Source of the DNA: an uncultured Prevotellaceae bacterium
GTDB lineage: Bacteria > Bacteroidota > Bacteroidia > Bacteroidales > Muribaculaceae
Direction of reading: 5' to 3'
NCBI GenBank assembly: GCA_900318345.1
Contig: ONKD01000011.1
Span: 124,001 to 188,000, forward strand
Length of the DNA: 64,000 bases
Position numbers and translations under genes: made by a program. The notes under the pieces were generated by a model, which searched no databases, was not told where the DNA came from, and saw only the letters and a program-made list of their open reading frames with translations. Positions 59,571-64,000 of this stretch are shown in pieces (the stretch's first letter is position 1; each line of letters starts with the position of its first letter).

Positions 59571-60680
59571 TTATGTTGTCTTTGTTGTTTGATTGAGCAG
59601 GCTGTGGATGAAGGTTGTCATCGTCTCGTCATGCTTGCGCACGTCGCGATACAGCGCCAGCTGGTTGCGTGTTCGGTCCAGGTTATGGGTGGGATACTTG
59701 ATCTTGTAGTAGGTGTCGCCGTTGATATGATCGGCCAGGAAGCGCACGCACTGCATGAAGGGGAACAGGGCTGCAGCATAGGGAAGCATCTCAATCTCGA
59801 TGGGCGTGAGGAAGTCGCGGGCCGACTCCAGATAGCCTGTCGTGAAGGCCTTGAAGATGGCTTCGTTGAAGCCCACACGGGACAAGTCAGGATCATCCTC
59901 GGCAGTGAAGTTGGCACCGGTGCGTAGGAAGTCGCCGTAGTCCGAGAAGATGAACGACGGCATCACCGTGTCCAGGTCGATGACGCACAGCACCTGGCCC
60001 TGCTGGTCAAACAGCATGTTATTGACCTTGGTGTCGCAGTGGCAGATGCGCTTGGGCAACTTGCCCTCGCGGTAGAGCCGTTCGGCCTGGCACATCTCGT
60101 CGGCATCGCGCTCCAACTCATCGACGATATCGCGCACCTCGTCAAGACGCCTTGCAGCATCGTTGGCGACGGCCTCTCGCAGTTGACGCATGCGCAGTTC
60201 CATGTTATGGAAATCAGGGATGGTCTCGCCCAACGGTTCGGGTACATCCACGAGCATTTTCTCAAAGTTACCGAATGCCTTGCCGCAGTCGTAGGCGCTC
60301 TCGGGCGTAACAGCCTCGTTGGTGACAGTATCGGGGATATACACCATCACGCGCCAGTAGCGGTCGGCCTCGTCGCGGTAATAGGTCTTGCCGTCGCGGG
60401 CTTTGACAAATTGCAGCACTTTACGGTCGATGTCATCGGTATCGCTGGTTTCCAACTTGTGGCGGATGTGAGCCGTCACCACCTCGATGTTGTGTTGCAA
60501 CAGGTCTACGTCCTGGAAAATGGCGTTGTTGATGCGCTGTAGCACATAGTCGGGTGAGTCGCCCTCAGTAACAACGTGATAAGTGTCGTTGATGAGTCCG
60601 TTGCCCAAGGGCTTAACTTCCTTGACCTTGCCTGATAGCTCAAATTGTGCCAGTATGCTGGCTGTATCGATTGTTTCCAT
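59571..60680 (-). CDS. NahK-like N-acetylhexosamine 1-kinase (APH fold)
   Basis: The ~369-residue protein (start likely METID at 60680; ATG 60692 adds four residues) has an aminoglycoside-phosphotransferase fold like the N-acetylhexosamine 1-kinase NahK of bifidobacteria, which phosphorylates GlcNAc and GalNAc at C1. The catalytic loop is ICHCDTKVNNMLFD (HxDxxxxN) and the DFG-like metal motif is VIDLDTVMPS. The N-terminal nucleotide loop is GNGLINDTYHV. It lies directly downstream (by 13 bp and more) of the GH109-like gene on the same strand, forming a GalNAc utilisation pair. Other APH-fold sugar kinases remain possible. Confidence 0.8.
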   Translation of the reverse strand: METIDTASILAQFELSGKVKEVKPLGNGLINDTYHVVTEGDSPDYVLQRINNAIFQDVDLLQHNIEVVTAHIRHKLETSDTDDIDRKVLQFVKARDGKTYYRDEADRYWRVMVYIPDTVTNEAVTPESAYDCGKAFGNFEKMLVDVPEPLGETIPDFHNMELRMRQLREAVANDAARRLDEVRDIVDELERDADEMCQAERLYREGKLPKRICHCDTKVNNMLFDQQGQVLCVIDLDTVMPSFIFSDYGDFLRTGANFTAEDDPDLSRVGFNEAIFKAFTTGYLESARDFLTPIEIEMLPYAAALFPFMQCVRFLADHINGDTYYKIKYPTHNLDRTRNQLALYRDVRKHDETMTTFIHSLLNQTTKTT

Positions 60681-60705
60681 AAAAATATTCATTAATCACT
60701 AATCT

Positions 60706-62247
60706 CTAATCAGCATCTTTAGATGCTTTCTTCCAATACTTAGCACCTTTGGCCTTCAGTTGTTTGGTGAAGGCCACGGCGGTGGCGCGTGCAGCGGCCT
60801 CGTCCTCGGGCTTGGCCCAGGCGTGGCGGTATCCACGGAACCTGCTCCACTCGCCTCGGGTGAAATCGGGCACCTGTACCGGCTTGTTGCCGTTGTTCAT
60901 CGAGAGGCTGCCCAGTTCGGCCAGACAGCACCATTCGGCCAAGTCATACACGTCGATATCGAGGGGCAATCCGTTCTGCAGGCAATACACCAGTCGCGAA
61001 TCCATAATGAAATCCATGCCTCCATGGCCACCCACTTCCTTGGCCTCCTCGCCATAGCGTTTCACCATCGGTGAGGTGAAAGACTTCAAGAGAACCTCGG
61101 TATCCTCTTTGCTCAGGTAGGAATGGCCCGTATAGTCCTTGCTCACATTCACTCCAGCTTTGGCCATCACGTCCTTGGCCAGTGCGAACCCCTCAACGGG
61201 ATATTTATTGACAAAGCCCTTGGTGCCGGTGAGCTGGTACATGCGGTTATAGGGTTGCGGCGTCATCACGTTGTGATGAATCTCGATGACCTTGCCCTTC
61301 TCGGTTGAGATAAGTGTAGTGGTGTGGTCACCGTTCTTGAAGTCGGAGCAATACTCGCCTGTGCGAGCCTTGAACAGTTCCTGGCCATTAAAGGAGCGGG
61401 TATCCATCGCCACTAGCGTTCTCATGCGGTCACCACGGTGAAGATTAAGCACTTGGGCAATGGGCCCCAGTCCATGGGTGGGATACACATCGCCGCGGAA
61501 CTTGCTATTGTAGTCCAGGCGCCAACCCAGTTGGTCGTCCGCGCCATTTTTCCAATATTCGTCCCAATAGGGCGATAACTCGTGGCGATAAGCCCCTTGT
61601 ACATAGATGACTTCGCCCAGCAGACCCCTCTGAGCCATGTAGAGCGAGTTGAGTTCAAAGAAGTCATAGCAGCAGTTCTCGAGCATCATCACGTGCAGGC
61701 GCTTGCTCTCGCTCAGGTTGATGAGCGACCATATTTCGGTCATGTTCATCGCCGAGGGCACCTCGATGGCGACATGATGGCCATGCTCGAGGGCTTCGCG
61801 CGCCACCAGATAGTGGTGGAGCCAATCGGTGGCGATATACACCAAGTCGATGTCGTTGCGTTTACATAGATCCTTATAACCATCCTCGCCGTAATAAATG
61901 TCGGCAGCGGGCATTGACGCCTTGCGCAGGATGTTCTGGCAAGCCTCGGCGCGGTCACGCTCATGGTCACACAGGGCCTTCACCTCGATGCCCGGGATAT
62001 GGGTCCAGCGCTCCACTGCGTCGGGTCCGCGCATGCCCAGCCCCACGAAGGCCACCCTCACGACAGGTATCTTCTCCACCGCCAGCCCCAATGCCGACTG
62101 TTGTCCGGCTGGGCGCTCAGGTACTTGGGTAATAATCGTACCGTTCTGGATAGTGTATGGCCAATTGAACTGTGCCCATGTGTTTACAGGCAATAGGGCG
62201 GCAACAGCCATTGCTAGTGCTACTAAAAAATACCTCAGTCTATTCAT
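60706..62247 (-). CDS. GH109-like alpha-N-acetylgalactosaminidase (Gfo/Idh/MocA fold)
   Basis: The ~513-residue protein starts at ATG 62247, opening a signal peptide (MNRLRYFLVALAMAVAALLP, ending NTWA); an upstream in-frame ATG at 62376 is less likely. The NAD-binding domain has VAFVGLGMRGPDAVERW and the second domain includes YRHELSPYWDEYW, HGGMDFIMDSRLVYCLQNGLPLDIDVYDLAEW and VPDFTRGEWSRFR. These closing motifs match GH109, which uses NAD to cleave alpha-linked GalNAc, for instance from blood group A antigens or mucin. Export fits extracellular or periplasmic glycan degradation. The NahK-like kinase just downstream would handle freed GalNAc. Other secreted Gfo/Idh/MocA proteins are the alternative. 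Confidence 0.82.
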   Translation of the reverse strand: MNRLRYFLVALAMAVAALLPVNTWAQFNWPYTIQNGTIITQVPERPAGQQSALGLAVEKIPVVRVAFVGLGMRGPDAVERWTHIPGIEVKALCDHERDRAEACQNILRKASMPAADIYYGEDGYKDLCKRNDIDLVYIATDWLHHYLVAREALEHGHHVAIEVPSAMNMTEIWSLINLSESKRLHVMMLENCCYDFFELNSLYMAQRGLLGEVIYVQGAYRHELSPYWDEYWKNGADDQLGWRLDYNSKFRGDVYPTHGLGPIAQVLNLHRGDRMRTLVAMDTRSFNGQELFKARTGEYCSDFKNGDHTTTLISTEKGKVIEIHHNVMTPQPYNRMYQLTGTKGFVNKYPVEGFALAKDVMAKAGVNVSKDYTGHSYLSKEDTEVLLKSFTSPMVKRYGEEAKEVGGHGGMDFIMDSRLVYCLQNGLPLDIDVYDLAEWCCLAELGSLSMNNGNKPVQVPDFTRGEWSRFRGYRHAWAKPEDEAAARATAVAFTKQLKAKGAKYWKKASKDAD

Positions 62248-62388
62248 TGTTTCAGTGGATTGGATGTTGTTGATAACGGCTTCAAAAATAGACAAAAAAA
62301 ACGAAAAGAGCAAAAAAAGCGGCAAAATGCGGGAATTGACCGCACTTTGCCACTCCTTATCATCTATCATTGCCACACGCGAGTCAGG

Positions 62389-63699
62389 TCACTCGATGCG
62401 CGTGATCTTGGCCCCGATGGCATTGAGGCGCTCATCAATCCTGGTGTAACCGCGGTCTATCTGCTCAATGTGGTCGATGCGGCTCACGCCATCGGCGCTC
62501 ATGGCGGCTATCAACATGGCAATACCGGCACGGATGTCGGGTGAGACCATGTGGTTAGCGCGCAGGCGGATGTGGTGGTCGTGACCAACGACCACGGCGC
62601 GGTGCGGGTCACACAGGATGATTTGTGCTCCCATGTCAATGAGTTTGTCCACAAAGAAGAGACGGCTCTCAAACATCTTTTGATGAATCAATATGCTGCC
62701 TTGGGCTTGCGTCGCCACCACCAGCAGCACGCTCAGCAGGTCGGGAGTGAGACCTGGCCAAATCGCATCGGCCAGCGTCAGGATTGAGCCATCCATGAAT
62801 CGTTCCACCTCATAGTGCGCTTGCTGGGGAATGAACATGTCGTCTCCCCTCTTTTCCAACTGCAAGCCCAAACGGCGGAAACTGTCGGGGATGATACCCA
62901 AGTCTTTCCAGGAAACGTCCTTGATGGTCAACTCGCTGCCAGTCATGGCTGCCATGCCAATGAAACTGCCCACTTCAATCATGTCAGGGAGAATGCGGTG
63001 GTGCGCCCCATGTAATTGATCCACACCCTCGATGGTCAGCAGGTTGGAAGCGATGCCAGTGATTTTAGCCCCCATCTGGTTCAGCATACGGCACAATTGC
63101 TGGATATAGGGTTCACAAGCCGCGTTATAGATGGTTGTCGTGCCCTGTGCCATGACGGCGGCCATCACGATGTTGGCCGTTCCGGTCAAGGATGCCTCGT
63201 CGAGCAGCATGTAGGTCCCTTGCAGACGGCCCGCGGTCTCAAACTGATAGGCTCGCTTTTCGGCGTCAAGCGCATATTCCGCTCCCAGATTGCAGATGCC
63301 TCGAAAATGGGTATCCAAACGACGGCGGCCAATCTTGTCTCCGCCAGGGTTGGCAAAATACATTTTGCCCAGCCTGCTCAGCAGTGGGCCAATCAGCATG
63401 ACCGAGCCTCGCAGTCGGGCGCATTTATTCATGAAGTCTTGGCTCTCGATGAACTCGGTGTCGATGTTTTCGGCCTTGAAACTATAGGTATTGTCGCCCT
63501 GCTGCTTGACATTGACACCCATGTCGCTGAGCAAGTGGATGAGATTGTTCACGTCCAGAATGTCGGGGACGTTCTCGATGACGACCTCTTCGGTAGTCAG
63601 CAGGGTTGCGCAGATGACTTCCAGCGCTTCATTTTTGGCTCCTTGAGGCGTAATCTCGCCATGCAGGCGGTGGTTACCTTCTACGATGAATGATGCCAT
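62389..63699 (-). CDS. murA: UDP-GlcNAc 1-carboxyvinyltransferase
   Basis: The 436-residue cytoplasmic enzyme adds enolpyruvate to UDP-GlcNAc, the first committed peptidoglycan step. It shows the repeated EPT-synthase fold (NEALEVICATLLT, GTTTIYNAACEPYIQQLCRMLNQMGAKI, SADGVSRIDHIEQIDRGYTRIDERLNAIGA). The fosfomycin-target position, cysteine in E. coli (PGGC), is aspartate here: PGGDKIGRRRLDTH, D121. That change is known to keep activity but prevent covalent fosfomycin attack. murB follows 22 bp downstream on the same strand. Confidence 0.95.
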   Translation of the reverse strand: MASFIVEGNHRLHGEITPQGAKNEALEVICATLLTTEEVVIENVPDILDVNNLIHLLSDMGVNVKQQGDNTYSFKAENIDTEFIESQDFMNKCARLRGSVMLIGPLLSRLGKMYFANPGGDKIGRRRLDTHFRGICNLGAEYALDAEKRAYQFETAGRLQGTYMLLDEASLTGTANIVMAAVMAQGTTTIYNAACEPYIQQLCRMLNQMGAKITGIASNLLTIEGVDQLHGAHHRILPDMIEVGSFIGMAAMTGSELTIKDVSWKDLGIIPDSFRRLGLQLEKRGDDMFIPQQAHYEVERFMDGSILTLADAIWPGLTPDLLSVLLVVATQAQGSILIHQKMFESRLFFVDKLIDMGAQIILCDPHRAVVVGHDHHIRLRANHMVSPDIRAGIAMLIAAMSADGVSRIDHIEQIDRGYTRIDERLNAIGAKITRIE

Positions 63700-63721
63700 G
63701 ATATTCAGATTTATTTATGTA

Positions 63722-64000
63722 TTAGATGTAATTAACTTCTGGTTCTAGTTGTATGTGGAATTTATTGAAAACACTCTGCTGGATGAGACTGGCCAGTTCC
63801 ATGATGTCGCCTGGTGTCGCTTGGCACTCGTTGACCAAAATCAACGGTTGCTTGTCATAGACGGCCGCCCCGCCATGGCGCTTGCCCTTCCACCCGCATT
63901 GCTCGATGAGCCATGCGGCGGGTATCTTGATGTGACGGTCATCGACCACATAATGGGGAACATCGGCATAAGAGGCCGCAATATGCTGATAAACCTCAAC
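63722..64000 (-). CDS. murB: UDP-N-acetylenolpyruvoylglucosamine reductase, partial
   Basis: Only the 3' part (about 92 codons) is in the window; the frame stays open to the edge. The C-terminal substrate-binding domain shows IPAAWLIEQCGWKGKRHGGAAVYDKQPLILVNECQA and the closing VFNKFHIQLEPEVNYI, with the catalytic glutamate in PEVN, as in type I MurB. MurB reduces the MurA product to UDP-MurNAc using NADPH and FAD. It lies just upstream of murA on the map, and downstream of it in the direction of transcription. Confidence 0.93.
   Translation of the reverse strand, partial: VEVYQHIAASYADVPHYVVDDRHIKIPAAWLIEQCGWKGKRHGGAAVYDKQPLILVNECQATPGDIMELASLIQQSVFNKFHIQLEPEVNYI

Noticed and set aside
1-64000. 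CRISPR arrays, rRNA genes and insertion sequence transposases
   Set aside because: No regularly spaced direct repeats with unique spacers, rRNA sequence or transposase was recognised.

Overview
The window reads as chromosome of a Bacteroidales bacterium, most likely a gut or oral Muribaculaceae- or Prevotella-like organism; the family-level guess is inference. The signs are: Bacteroidota promoters (a TAnnTTTG -7 box, often with TTTG or TTG 19-21 bp upstream) before most transcription units; many signal-peptide surface proteins carrying leucine-rich repeats, dockerin-like calcium repeats or a sorting-signal-like C-terminus; Bacteroidota-type housekeeping genes; and one Porphyromonas-type peptidylarginine deiminase homologue.

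Layout. 1-6.7 kb: a secreted protein interrupted by an in-frame TAG (minus), a large LRR protein with two starch-binding-like modules, and a PIG-L deacetylase. 6.7-14.4 kb: a TPR protein/outer-membrane barrel operon (minus) and a PpiD-like foldase. 14.5-19.6 kb: SufE, two tandem POT-family transporters, hpt and adk. 19.7-21.4 kb: tRNA-Leu and the NAD(P)HX repair enzyme. 21.6-25.3 kb: two secreted enzymes with the same dockerin-like tail, a CotH-type kinase and a PPAD-like deiminase. 25.35-30.9 kb: a compact integrated element of about 5.5 kb in the 3' end of a tRNA-Lys gene, bounded by 17-bp direct repeats. It holds a tyrosine integrase, a gene of unknown function, two HTH proteins, a DUF3987-type ATPase, a 54-codon ORF, and a repeat-rich region that could be an origin or control region. 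31-35.4 kb: pepT, a secreted beta-helix protein with an N-terminal dockerin-like repeat, and a BspA-type LRR protein. 35.4-43.4 kb: three large membrane proteins of GT-C/DUF6056 type and two GtrB-like polyprenyl-phosphate glycosyltransferases, with frr among them. 43.4-51.4 kb: an M16 peptidase, a LexA/CI-like regulator, an iron alcohol dehydrogenase, an AlkD-like protein, glmS and a uracil-permease-like gene. 51.4-59.5 kb: a beta-carbonic anhydrase operon with an AlkZ-like protein, small genes, two ECF sigma factor units, a GNAT/zinc-ribbon protein, a ClbS/DfsB-like protein and a secreted esterase. 59.5-64 kb: a NahK-like sugar 1-kinase next to a GH109-like enzyme, then murA and the 3' part of murB.

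How genes may work together. The GH109-like enzyme and the NahK-like kinase form a plausible GalNAc release and 1-phosphorylation pair. The GtrB-like and DUF6056-like proteins look like components of a lipid-linked sugar-transfer system. CotH and PPAD-like enzymes could modify extracellular proteins. The small tRNA-Lys element is the best candidate for a little-described system: a minimal integrase plus ATPase element with ordered short repeats at its ends and in its intergenic regions, and no recognisable conjugation, capsid or cargo genes.
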